Source of the DNA: Shewanella mangrovisoli
Lineage (GTDB): Bacteria > Pseudomonadota > Gammaproteobacteria > Enterobacterales > Shewanellaceae
NCBI RefSeq assembly: GCF_019457635.1
Contig: NZ_CP080412.1
Coordinates: 620,001-684,000, forward strand
Length of the DNA stretch: 64,000 nt
Direction of reading: 5' to 3'
Shown piece by piece: positions 1 through 7,759 of the stretch. Numbering within the stretch: position 1 is the first letter of the stretch; each line of letters starts with the position of its first letter. The notes below the pieces were generated by a model. That model searched no databases and was not told the origin of the DNA. It worked only from the letters and a program-made list of their open reading frames with translations. Both the position numbers and the translations under genes were made by a program.

Positions 1-366
1 GTGGCTGGTGGTGGCTCAGAGATCTCCGAGGCGCCCTATAACGAAATTCAGTTGAATCCGATCTCCATGCGGGAAGCCGAAACCTTAGTCGGTCAACCGG
101 GGGTGTATTTTTTCGATGTAAACACACTGGAAATTTGGGCGGACGGTTTTATCCCCGGGGCGGTGTTTTTCAATGTGCAAAATTGGCGAGAGCTACTGCC
201 AAAGAATAAAGACGCTGTGATGGTGTTCTATTGCGCTAACCGTCTTTGCACCGCCAGCAACATGGCCGCACGGGAAACCATGAAGCTAGGTTACACAGGT
301 GTGCGACATATGGCCGATGGTATCTTCGGCTGGCGCATGTCAGGTAGAGCAACAGAAAAACCATAG
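1..366 (+). CDS. Rhodanese-domain protein (5' end cut by window)
   Basis: This is a single rhodanese-like domain (sulfurtransferase fold) of at least 121 residues. The domain motif DVNTLEIWADGFIPGA is visible, followed by a Cys-centred active-site loop (YCANRLC) with cysteines at residues 78 and 83 of the visible part. The reading frame is open at base 1, so the protein probably starts upstream and the GTG at base 1 need not be the start. It lies directly before sulfite-respiration accessory genes. A role in handling sulfane sulfur or in periplasmic thiol chemistry for that system is therefore plausible, but this is inference. Confidence 0.8.
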   Translation: MAGGGSEISEAPYNEIQLNPISMREAETLVGQPGVYFFDVNTLEIWADGFIPGAVFFNVQNWRELLPKNKDAVMVFYCANRLCTASNMAARETMKLGYTGVRHMADGIFGWRMSGRATEKP

Positions 367-460
367 TAATCAAATAAATATTATTAATCGGTTATGGGTT
401 ATCCCATACGTTTTCGGCTAAAGCACTAAAGCCCAAGGGCTAAATTGTAGAGAACATAAA

Positions 461-1240
461 ATGAAAATATCTATGCCAACTTCTTTTATCCCAAAAAACC
501 TCACAGTGGCGACCTGCACTGCATTGTTTGTCTCAATGGCGAGCTTTGCTGCCCCAAGCCTTAAAACCGATGCAGATAAAGCCTCTTACAGCATTGGCGC
601 CTCTGTGGGTAATTACATTTCTGGCCAGGTTTATAACCAAGTGGAACTGGGCGCAGAGGTGAATGTGGACTTAGTGGTGCAGGGCTTTGTCGATGCGCTG
701 AAAAAGCAGCAGCAATTAACCGATGAAGAAGTGTTGACCTATCTTAACCAACGCGCCGAAGAGTTAAACCAAGTGAGAAAGGCGAACGCCGAGAAGCTCG
801 CCGCGGAAAATACTCAGGCGGGTGAAGTCTATCTTGCTGAAAATAAGAAGAAATCAGGCGTAACCGTCACAGAGTCAGGCCTGCAATACGAAGTGTTAAC
901 CCAAGGCTCCGGCAATAAACCCAACCCTGAAGATGTGGTCACTGTCGAGTATGTCGGCAAGCTTATCGATGGCACTGAGTTTGAAAATACCGTCGGCCGT
1001 AAAGAACCCACGCGTTTTGCCCTGATGAGCGTGATCCCTGGTTGGGAAGAGGGCTTAAAACTCATGCCTATGGGCTCGAAATACCGTTTTGTTATTCCAG
1101 CCAACTTAGCCTATGGCAATGAATTTGTCGGTGAAATCCCACCACAATCAACTCTGATTTTTGAAATTGAGTTGAAAAATATCGAAAAGCCCAGTGAGAA
1201 AAAAGAAGCCCGCATGATGGGCATGATGCCAGCCCACTAA
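461..1240 (+). CDS. FKBP-type peptidyl-prolyl isomerase, MccB-like, exported
   Basis: The product has 259 residues with an N-terminal signal peptide (hydrophobic segment ending near ASFAAP). A helical FkpA/FklB-type N-terminal dimerisation region follows, then a C-terminal FKBP domain (about residues 140-245). Recognisable FKBP motifs are VEYVGKLIDGTEF, IPGWEEGL and PANLAYG. It would act as a periplasmic cis/trans isomerase and chaperone. In Wolinella the sulfite reductase operon mccABCD has a peptidyl-prolyl isomerase (MccB) between the octahaem enzyme and the Fe-S protein. Position and type match, so a role in folding the octahaem reductase is likely. The chosen ATG has an AGAGAACA-type leader; an in-frame ATG lies 12 bases further on. 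Confidence 0.9.
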   Translation: MKISMPTSFIPKNLTVATCTALFVSMASFAAPSLKTDADKASYSIGASVGNYISGQVYNQVELGAEVNVDLVVQGFVDALKKQQQLTDEEVLTYLNQRAEELNQVRKANAEKLAAENTQAGEVYLAENKKKSGVTVTESGLQYEVLTQGSGNKPNPEDVVTVEYVGKLIDGTEFENTVGRKEPTRFALMSVIPGWEEGLKLMPMGSKYRFVIPANLAYGNEFVGEIPPQSTLIFEIELKNIEKPSEKKEARMMGMMPAH

Positions 1241-1304
1241 GGGCTAAACATTGGCTTAGGTTCGTTTAGTGATGAACTTGGATAGGCGAGCGTCGAGGTA
1301 AGGC

Positions 1305-1979
1305 ATGGCAAGTTTAGGATTCACCATTGCACTGCTGTTAAGCGGGTTTGTGGCTTGGATTTTCTGGCAACACGCGCGTTTAAACAAACGGCAAACGCTG
1401 GTGGGAGAGTCTCAAGTCTCCCATGGCGTGCCTGTGCTGTGCAGTGTGCTTCTGCTATTGCTCACGCTCGCCATCTATAGCCAAACGGGGCGTTATCAGG
1501 ATTGGGATACAGGCAAGCTCGATGAAAACATTGACTATTTAGTGGCTGCCGACATCACCAAAGCCCTGCGCCTCGTGGATGAACAACCGCAAAACCCGTT
1601 GGCATTACAGGCACTTGCCGAGGCTTACAGCGCGGGAGGCTTATATGCCGATGCGGTGCAGACCCTAGACCAACTGCTTGCGTTGGTGGGGGAGAATGCA
1701 GAAGTGCTCGGCGCTAAGGCCAATGCCCTCTATTACCGTGATGGTCGGCAAATGACCGCAGAGACCCAAGCACTGATTGCACAGACGCTTGCGCTTGCGC
1801 CCTTTGAGCCACAGACGCGGATGCTACAGGCAAACGATGCCTATCTCCATGGGCGCTACCAAGAGGCGATAGACCATTGGCAAGCATTACTGGCGCAGCC
1901 AAGGGCAGAGATTAATCGTGAGGCCCTGTTAAACGCCATCGGCAAGGCCCAAAGCAAATTGAATGAAAGTGGATATTAA
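1305..1979 (+). CDS. CcmI/NrfG-like TPR membrane protein
   Basis: The product has 224 residues with two N-terminal membrane helices (about 5-22 and 43-61). The segment GRYQDWDTG follows, as in CcmI-type proteins, and then helical TPR repeats up to the C-terminus. CcmI/NrfG proteins bind apocytochrome c and present it to the CcmF/CcmH haem lyase. Next to sir genes, this is best read as a dedicated haem-ligation factor for the multihaem sulfite reductase; the partner CcmF/CcmH genes would lie upstream of the window. The start is supported by GAGGTAAGG just before the ATG. The assignment rests on topology and TPR periodicity, not on a catalytic motif. Confidence 0.82.
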   Translation: MASLGFTIALLLSGFVAWIFWQHARLNKRQTLVGESQVSHGVPVLCSVLLLLLTLAIYSQTGRYQDWDTGKLDENIDYLVAADITKALRLVDEQPQNPLALQALAEAYSAGGLYADAVQTLDQLLALVGENAEVLGAKANALYYRDGRQMTAETQALIAQTLALAPFEPQTRMLQANDAYLHGRYQEAIDHWQALLAQPRAEINREALLNAIGKAQSKLNESGY

Positions 1980-2065
1980 TCAAGTCGCTAGCCATTTTCA
2001 GGCATGTTGGAACGATAACGATATAAATAAAAACGTCGGTATAAAACCGATAGATGGAGGATGTT

Positions 2066-2773
2066 GTGAGTGAAAATATAGAGAGACGGAGGTTCCTTAA
2101 AAGCGCTGGCATGTGCTCTTTGATGTTAACGCCTTTAGCCGGGTGTTCGGTCAAAGAAGAGTCCGACGGCGCCCATAAGCCCCATTACGTCATGGTCTTT
2201 GACCAAAATAAATGTGTCGGCTGTGGCGACTGTAAAACCGCCTGTAATCAAGCCAACCACTTACCCGAAGGCAAGTCACGGGTGTTGCTCGAGCAGCAGA
2301 GTGGTCGTGTCGAAGGTCAGCCTTGTCCGCATTGCGGCAAGATGAGCTGTGACTGTGAACGTAAGTTTGTGCGGGTTTCCTGCCAGCAATGCAAGAACGC
2401 CCCCTGTGTCACTGTTTGTCCGACTGGCGCGGCGCACCGCGACGCGAAAACGGGCATTGTGACTATGGACGCGAGCAAATGCGCCGGCTGTAAATACTGC
2501 ATTGGGGCTTGTCCTTACAACGCTCGCTACATCAACAGCGATACGGATGTGGCCGATAACTGCGATTTCTGTTTGAACAGCAAGTTAGCCAAGGGCGAAT
2601 TACCCGCCTGTGTGCAGAGCTGTAAATACGATGCGCTGATCTTCGGTGATGCCAACGATCCTCAATCCTACGTAAGCAAACTCTTAGCGGTAAAAGACTC
2701 AGTGCGCATTAAGCCGCAGTTTGGCACTGAGCCGAGCTTACGTTACATACCAATCGTCAAACTGGGAGTGTAA
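2066..2773 (+). CDS. sirC: SirC/NrfC-like Tat-exported 4x[4Fe-4S] electron transfer protein
   Basis: This is a periplasmic ferredoxin-like subunit that carries electrons between a membrane quinol dehydrogenase and the sulfite reductase. The N-terminus has a twin-arginine motif (RRRFLKS) and a hydrophobic stretch. Cys groups typical of NrfC follow in order: CVGCGDCKTAC, CQQCKNAPCVTVC, CAGCKYCIGAC and CDFC...CVQSC. An additional CPHCGKMSCDC segment sits between the first and second groups. I prefer the GTG at 2066 over the ATG at 2054, because GGAGG (2056-2060) would be the ribosome site for that GTG. The gene is followed 2 bases later by sirD, so the two are certainly co-transcribed. Confidence 0.92.
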   Translation: MSENIERRRFLKSAGMCSLMLTPLAGCSVKEESDGAHKPHYVMVFDQNKCVGCGDCKTACNQANHLPEGKSRVLLEQQSGRVEGQPCPHCGKMSCDCERKFVRVSCQQCKNAPCVTVCPTGAAHRDAKTGIVTMDASKCAGCKYCIGACPYNARYINSDTDVADNCDFCLNSKLAKGELPACVQSCKYDALIFGDANDPQSYVSKLLAVKDSVRIKPQFGTEPSLRYIPIVKLGV

Positions 2774-2775
2774 AT

Positions 2776-3723
2776 ATGGATACCAGTATGGAATTTACCC
2801 TAGGCCTCTCCCAAGGCGTCGCTTGGCCTTGGCCGATTGCGGTGTATTTGTTCTTCGCCGGCATCTCCGGCGGGGCGTTAACCATTGCGCTGGCGCTGCG
2901 GTTTTACTTAGGTCAGGTTGAAAATACCGCCTTTTTAAAAGCGGCGACTCTGCTGTCGTTTGTCACTATCAGTTTAGGGATGTTGTGTCTGGTGCTCGAC
3001 CTGACTAACCCCTTATTCTTCTGGCGAATTTTGGTGTTCTACAACTTAAATTCTGTGATGTCGATTGGTGTGATTGCCTTGTCGGTGTATATCCCGTTAG
3101 TGGCAGTGGTCGCGCTATTCGCCCTCGAAAAAGAGCTGATGGCTATTCCACAATTGCAGTTTCTCGGCCCCATCATCACTAAGTTGAAGGGCTTTAGACG
3201 CCCGATGGAAGCACTGGTGTTATTACTGGCGTTATCCGTCTGTGCTTACACCGGCTTCTTAATCTCCGCCCTGATCCGCTTCCCACTGATCAATACCTCG
3301 GTATTGCCTGCGTTGTTTATTGCCTCAGGGCTTTCAGCGGGCGGCGCCTCGGCCAAAATGCTGGCGGTATGGTTGTTTAAAGAACCTTTGCACAGCGGCG
3401 AGATGAAGATCCTACACGGCGCCGAGTGGCCGATTATGTTCGCCGAAGCCCTGTTTATTTTTATGATCGCCACCGCGCTGTTAACTGGCAATGCCGGAGG
3501 TCAGTTTGCCTTTGCCGCCTTCCAGGAAGGGATCTGGGCAAGTGTATTCTGGATTGGTGTGGTCGGTATCGGTTTTGGTGCGCCGCTGCTCCTTAACTTC
3601 GCCACGGGTAAGCATTTTAGCCATTCGGCCAAAGCCTTTTATATGTCGGGCATGTGTGCGGTCGTGGGCATGATGTGCCTGCGGCTCTTCATCCTGTTGG
3701 CGGGGCAAAACTACGCGATTTAA
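2776..3723 (+). CDS. sirD: SirD/NrfD-family membrane quinol dehydrogenase subunit
   Basis: The product is a 315-residue polytopic protein of the NrfD/PsrC family, with about eight hydrophobic helices and a typical N-terminal segment (YLFFAGISGGALT). It oxidises menaquinol in the membrane and passes electrons to the adjacent Fe-S protein SirC. The GGAGTG at the end of sirC acts as its ribosome site. In Wolinella (MccCD) and Shewanella (SirCD) such a pair feeds the octahaem sulfite reductase. The protein binds no haem itself. The family call is strong; the substrate link comes from the neighbourhood. Confidence 0.92.
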   Translation: MDTSMEFTLGLSQGVAWPWPIAVYLFFAGISGGALTIALALRFYLGQVENTAFLKAATLLSFVTISLGMLCLVLDLTNPLFFWRILVFYNLNSVMSIGVIALSVYIPLVAVVALFALEKELMAIPQLQFLGPIITKLKGFRRPMEALVLLLALSVCAYTGFLISALIRFPLINTSVLPALFIASGLSAGGASAKMLAVWLFKEPLHSGEMKILHGAEWPIMFAEALFIFMIATALLTGNAGGQFAFAAFQEGIWASVFWIGVVGIGFGAPLLLNFATGKHFSHSAKAFYMSGMCAVVGMMCLRLFILLAGQNYAI

Positions 3724-3843
3724 CCCAAAGCTAAGGCCCAAGGCCTGAAGCGATAAACCATTTTTGTATCAACCCTCGTCACAAGAGGTCTGTCCCTGCA
3801 AGGTGCCTTGGCGAGGCGTTGATATTTTTCAAGGAATAACAGG

Positions 3844-4335
3844 ATGAAAAAGTACTTAAGTTTGCTACTAGTCGCTCCTTTGTTATTGGGCTGCAATAAG
3901 AGTGAAGCCACTGATCATCAACATAAAGCCGAGATGATCCACGAGCATGACCGTTGCCACCTTTGCGGCATGGTGATCACTAAATACCCTGGGCCTAAGG
4001 GACAAGTGCATTTGAAGGCCGAGAAGATGGTGCCTAAGTTTTGCTCCAGTCGCGATATGTTTAACTTTGCCCTACAGCCTGAAAACAAAAGACAAATTGA
4101 TTACATGATGGTGCATGACGCCGCATCGACCGACTGGGAACAACCAGACGATGGCGCCTTTATCGATGCCGCCAGCGCGTTTTATGTCTATGGCACCAGT
4201 AAAAAAGCCGTGATGGGGCCTGCTGTAGCGCCTTTTAGCACTAAAGCCGCCGCCGAGGCCTTTGCTCAAGAACATGGTGGCCGCGTGCTCCGTTTCGATG
4301 AGATCACCCTCGAATTACTGGCTGGCGATAAGTAG
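3844..4335 (+). CDS. nosL: NosL-family copper-binding lipoprotein
   Basis: The product has 163 residues with a lipoprotein signal (LLLGC, lipid Cys at 17). A His-rich stretch follows, then the NosL metal site CHLCGM (Cys38, Cys41, Met43). NosL is an outer-membrane or periplasmic Cu(I) chaperone for nitrous oxide reductase. Here no nosZ is present and the gene follows sirCD, so the client is most likely the haem-copper sulfite reductase. It begins the nosLDFY-like part of the operon and ends only 9 bases before the nosD-like gene. The ATG is preceded by AAGGAATAACAGG. Confidence 0.93.
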   Translation: MKKYLSLLLVAPLLLGCNKSEATDHQHKAEMIHEHDRCHLCGMVITKYPGPKGQVHLKAEKMVPKFCSSRDMFNFALQPENKRQIDYMMVHDAASTDWEQPDDGAFIDAASAFYVYGTSKKAVMGPAVAPFSTKAAAEAFAQEHGGRVLRFDEITLELLAGDK

Positions 4336-4344
4336 GCGATAGGT

Positions 4345-5634
4345 ATGTGGCGCGGCTTGCTGCTCGGTTGGCTCTGTAGTTTATCCCTTGTTGGGTTGGC
4401 GCAGGAGTTTAAGGTCAAAGATACAGCTACTCTGACCCAGGCCCTCACGCGGGCGCAGGATGGCGACACTATTGTGCTCGCCACTGCCGTTTACGAAGGC
4501 AATTTTAATGTTAGCCGCGCCATTCATCTTAAGGGCGAAGCGGGGGCTACCTTAGATGCTTTGCGTCAAGGTAGCGCCTTAACCATTGCAGCGCCTAAGG
4601 TGATAGTCGAAGGGTTGAATATCCGTCACTGGGGGCGGGATCTTTATTACCACAATGCAGGGATCTTGCTGCAACTGGGTGCTGACGAGGTGCTCATTAA
4701 GGGCAATCGGCTGGTGGGGGATGGCTTTGGTATCTATGGCGAGCAGCTTAGTGCGCCCCGGATTATGGAAAACAGCATCAGCGGTAATGGTGCCATTTAT
4801 GTGTTGGATCGGGGTGACGGTATATTCCTCAAGCATGTGAGCGCGCCCCAAGTGCAAGCTAACCATTTTATTTTTGTCCGCGATGGTGTGTATCTCGAGT
4901 CGGTGACGGACAGCCAAATCCACCATAATCAATTCGCTAAGCTGCAATACGGCATTCATTATATGTACACCCGAGGCGATGAAGCCTCAAACAATCAAGC
5001 GATTAGCGTCGATGGCGGTTACGCCTTGATGAACTCGCAGCACATCTATCTACACCACAACAAGGTTAGCCAAGCGCGGGACTTTGGCATTCTGCTCAAT
5101 ATCACTAACGATGCACATATTCAGGCGAATGTCGTGACAGAGGTGGTCAATCCCCAAGGTTCGCTGGAGCTGGGCAACGAGGGCAAGAGTATTTTTATCT
5201 ACGCTGCGCAGAATAATCGCATCGAGGCGAATGAGTTTAGCCATAGCGATACTGGGATTAGCATGGCCATGGGCGGCGAAGCAAATCGCCTTTGGCACAA
5301 TCGTATTTTAGCCAATCAAACCCAAGTCAAATACGTTGGCGAGGCACAACTCGAGTGGAGTTATCAGGGGCAGGGCAATTACTGGTCCGAATATCAGGGC
5401 TGGGACACTAATGGCGACGGCGTCGGGGATATCGCCCATCGGCCCAACGACAGCTTAGACAAGCTCTTTTGGCTCTATCCCGAAGCGAAACTGCTGATGG
5501 AAAGCCCAGTGGTCTTGCTGCTGCGTTGGGTGGAGCGGCAGTTTCAGCCAACGGGCGTAAGCGGCGTGAGTGACAGCTTTCCCTTAATGGGATGGAAAAC
5601 CGAGGAGATGGGCAATGAGCCATTTCAGCAATGA
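4345..5634 (+). CDS. nosD: NosD-like periplasmic beta-helix copper-maturation protein
   Basis: The product has 429 residues with a signal peptide (cleavage near GLAQE) and then a long right-handed beta-helix of CASH/NosD repeats. These show recurring G-D/N-G-I motifs such as NAGILLQ, GDGIFLKH and RDGVYLES. NosD works with NosF and NosY to deliver or insert copper into a periplasmic copper enzyme. The 3' end overlaps the next gene by 20 bases, showing translational coupling. Length is typical of NosD. Linkage to sir genes implies sulfite reductase as the client; N2O reductase elsewhere in the genome cannot be excluded from this window. Confidence 0.9.
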   Translation: MWRGLLLGWLCSLSLVGLAQEFKVKDTATLTQALTRAQDGDTIVLATAVYEGNFNVSRAIHLKGEAGATLDALRQGSALTIAAPKVIVEGLNIRHWGRDLYYHNAGILLQLGADEVLIKGNRLVGDGFGIYGEQLSAPRIMENSISGNGAIYVLDRGDGIFLKHVSAPQVQANHFIFVRDGVYLESVTDSQIHHNQFAKLQYGIHYMYTRGDEASNNQAISVDGGYALMNSQHIYLHHNKVSQARDFGILLNITNDAHIQANVVTEVVNPQGSLELGNEGKSIFIYAAQNNRIEANEFSHSDTGISMAMGGEANRLWHNRILANQTQVKYVGEAQLEWSYQGQGNYWSEYQGWDTNGDGVGDIAHRPNDSLDKLFWLYPEAKLLMESPVVLLLRWVERQFQPTGVSGVSDSFPLMGWKTEEMGNEPFQQ

Positions 5635-6661
5635 TGCAAGGCATAAACAGGCGCTAACCTTGATGACAAACGAGGGTTCATCACAAGGGCAAGTGGCGGT
5701 TAAGGCCATCGGGCTTTGCAAGCGTTATGCGAAGTTCGAAGCGCTCACGGATCTTCATTTTGAACTGCATGCTGGCCAAACTTTAGCACTACTTGGCCAC
5801 AATGGTGCGGGTAAATCGACCTTGATTAAAATGATCTTGGGGCTTGTCTCCCCAAGCCTGGGCGAGCTATTTGTGCAAGGGCAATCGCTGCATACCAAGC
5901 GACCCAATGCCAATCTGTCATTAGGCTATTTACCTGAAAATGTGAGCTTTTATGACAATATGACGGCGCAGGAGATCTTAAGCTATTTTGCCAAACTCAA
6001 GGGTGTTGATCCCAAGCGAGTATCCATTCTGCTGGAAGAGTTTGGCCTGATGGCGACCAAGGATAAACGCCTAAGCACCTTTTCCAAGGGCATGCGCCAA
6101 CGTTTGGGATTAGCTCAGGCGGTATTGGCCGATCCTAAAGTGTTGTTGCTGGATGAACCGACAGTGGGGTTAGACCCGCTCGCATCGGCATTTTTATATC
6201 AGAAAATGGCGCATCTGAAGGCGCAGGGCTGCGCCATCATCATCAGTACCCATGAGTTAGGATTAGTGCAAGATCAAATGGATAGTGCGCTGATCTTAGG
6301 TCAAGGTCGGCTGCTCGCCTCGGGCGATTTAACTCGCCTTAGAATAGTGAGTTCGCTGCCAAGTCTGCTTGAGTTACATCGCGTTTCGCCTTTGCAATAT
6401 CAGCAGCTTATCAGCCAGCCGCTATTTGCCTCAATGCGGAACCACTCAAGTGCTAATAGGGTGTGCTTTGGTGTGCCCGATGCGCTTAAGGCCAAGGCGA
6501 TCGAACAATTACATCTTCTTAAGATCCATGAGTTTTCCATTGCGCCACCGAGCTTGCAGGATATTTTCCATCATTTTATGGCAGGGCTAAATCGCCCTAA
6601 TGCATCAACATCGAGCTCGGCTGTTGGAGAAGAGCAAGATCAAAGGGAGTTAGTGGCATGA
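5615..6661 (+). CDS. nosF: NosF-like ABC transporter ATPase
   Basis: The product is a 348-residue ABC ATPase with all core motifs: Walker A GHNGAGKST (residues 61-69), signature FSKGMRQR, Walker B VLLLDEPTVGLDP and an H-loop at STHELG. It would energise the NosY-type permease. GAGGAG lies upstream of the ATG inside the end of the nosD-like gene. The stop overlaps the nosY start in an ATGA arrangement. The C-terminal extension beyond about residue 235 is longer than in minimal ABC ATPases, as is usual in NosF-like proteins. Confidence 0.93.
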   Translation: MSHFSNDARHKQALTLMTNEGSSQGQVAVKAIGLCKRYAKFEALTDLHFELHAGQTLALLGHNGAGKSTLIKMILGLVSPSLGELFVQGQSLHTKRPNANLSLGYLPENVSFYDNMTAQEILSYFAKLKGVDPKRVSILLEEFGLMATKDKRLSTFSKGMRQRLGLAQAVLADPKVLLLDEPTVGLDPLASAFLYQKMAHLKAQGCAIIISTHELGLVQDQMDSALILGQGRLLASGDLTRLRIVSSLPSLLELHRVSPLQYQQLISQPLFASMRNHSSANRVCFGVPDALKAKAIEQLHLLKIHEFSIAPPSLQDIFHHFMAGLNRPNASTSSSAVGEEQDQRELVA

Positions 6662-7545
6662 GTCAGATAAGCATCGAGCAAGGCTGTGCCCAATATTGTT
6701 CCCCAAGGGCGCTGACACTGATACAAGCCATTGCCGTGAAAGAGTTTAAGGACAATTTACGTAACCGCTGGCTGGGCTTGATGGCGGGTATCTTGTTGAT
6801 TTTATCCCTGTGCGTGAGTTTTATGGGCAGCGCTGTGTCGGGCACTGTGGTACTGCTCGCAAGCGCGCAAATCTTCTCGGGCTTAGTCACGCTGGCGGTA
6901 TTTATCTTGCCCTTGGGCGCCATTTTACTCAGTTACGACAGTTTTGTCGGCGAGCGCGAGTCGGGCACTCTGTTACTATTACTCACCTATCCCTTGGCCC
7001 GTTGGCACTTGGTGTGCGGCAAGTTACTCGGCCATGCCTATGTGATGATTTCTGCCTGCGTGATGGGGTTTGGAACGACGGCGCTATTACTGCTGGCCTT
7101 TGTTGAAGAACACGCCAGACACGCCTTAGCCATAGGGTTTATCCATTTGATTAGCAGTGGCATTTTGCTGTCGTTGGTGTTTGTACTTTTGGGCTATTGC
7201 GTGAGTCTGTGTGTGCGGGAAAAGGCCAAGGCCCTAGGTGTTTTACTGCTGCTGTGGTTTGTGCTGGTCTTAGTCTATGACTTAGTGCTGCTCACGGCGC
7301 TGGTGAGTCTGGCGGAATTGTTCAATCGCCAGCTATTTAACCTATTGATTTTAATCAATCCTACCGATCTTTTCCGCGCCTTAAACCTGCTTGCTAATCC
7401 CGCCGATAGCCTATCGGCGAAGAGCAGTCTTGCGTTGATTGCCCAAACGGGAATGGGGATACCACTGCTGTATGCTCTGCTGGCAGTTTGGATAGGACTA
7501 TTAGGGGTGCTGGCAAGCTGGATTTTTACACGGCAAGAGGTTTAG
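6658..7545 (+). CDS. nosY: NosY-like ABC transporter permease
   Basis: The product has 295 residues with six hydrophobic helices. It belongs to the ABC-2 type NosY family (VGERESGTLLLLLTYP is characteristic of the loop after TM2). It pairs with the NosF-like ATPase in the membrane and with the NosD-like protein outside, forming a complex thought to supply or release copper or sulfur species for cuproenzyme maturation. The start overlaps the nosF stop (ATGA). This is the last gene of the run beginning at 461, and no strong terminator follows in the 214-base gap before the regulator. Confidence 0.92.
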   Translation: MSQISIEQGCAQYCSPRALTLIQAIAVKEFKDNLRNRWLGLMAGILLILSLCVSFMGSAVSGTVVLLASAQIFSGLVTLAVFILPLGAILLSYDSFVGERESGTLLLLLTYPLARWHLVCGKLLGHAYVMISACVMGFGTTALLLLAFVEEHARHALAIGFIHLISSGILLSLVFVLLGYCVSLCVREKAKALGVLLLLWFVLVLVYDLVLLTALVSLAELFNRQLFNLLILINPTDLFRALNLLANPADSLSAKSSLALIAQTGMGIPLLYALLAVWIGLLGVLASWIFTRQEV

Positions 7546-7759
7546 GTTTTTCTGCATTAGTTTAAATTTATGCTTTATAAACAATGGGTAAACTGAGTAT
7601 AGAGTCACAGTATTTTATGTTGTTAATAAGTAAAATAAACCATCTTGATTTGGTAGCCAGGAATCACGGTTGCTCTCGGGTGAAGCTGAGTTTCACTGTG
7701 TTTGCCCGTTGTTAGCGCAATCATAGTCTATTGTGTTGGCTTAGTGTTGGGCGCTTAAC

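Noticed and set aside
3844..7545. Nitrous oxide reductase maturation locus
   Set aside because: No nosZ or nosR is present, and the genes are joined to sirCD, so a sulfite reductase client is preferred. A nosZ elsewhere could not be checked.
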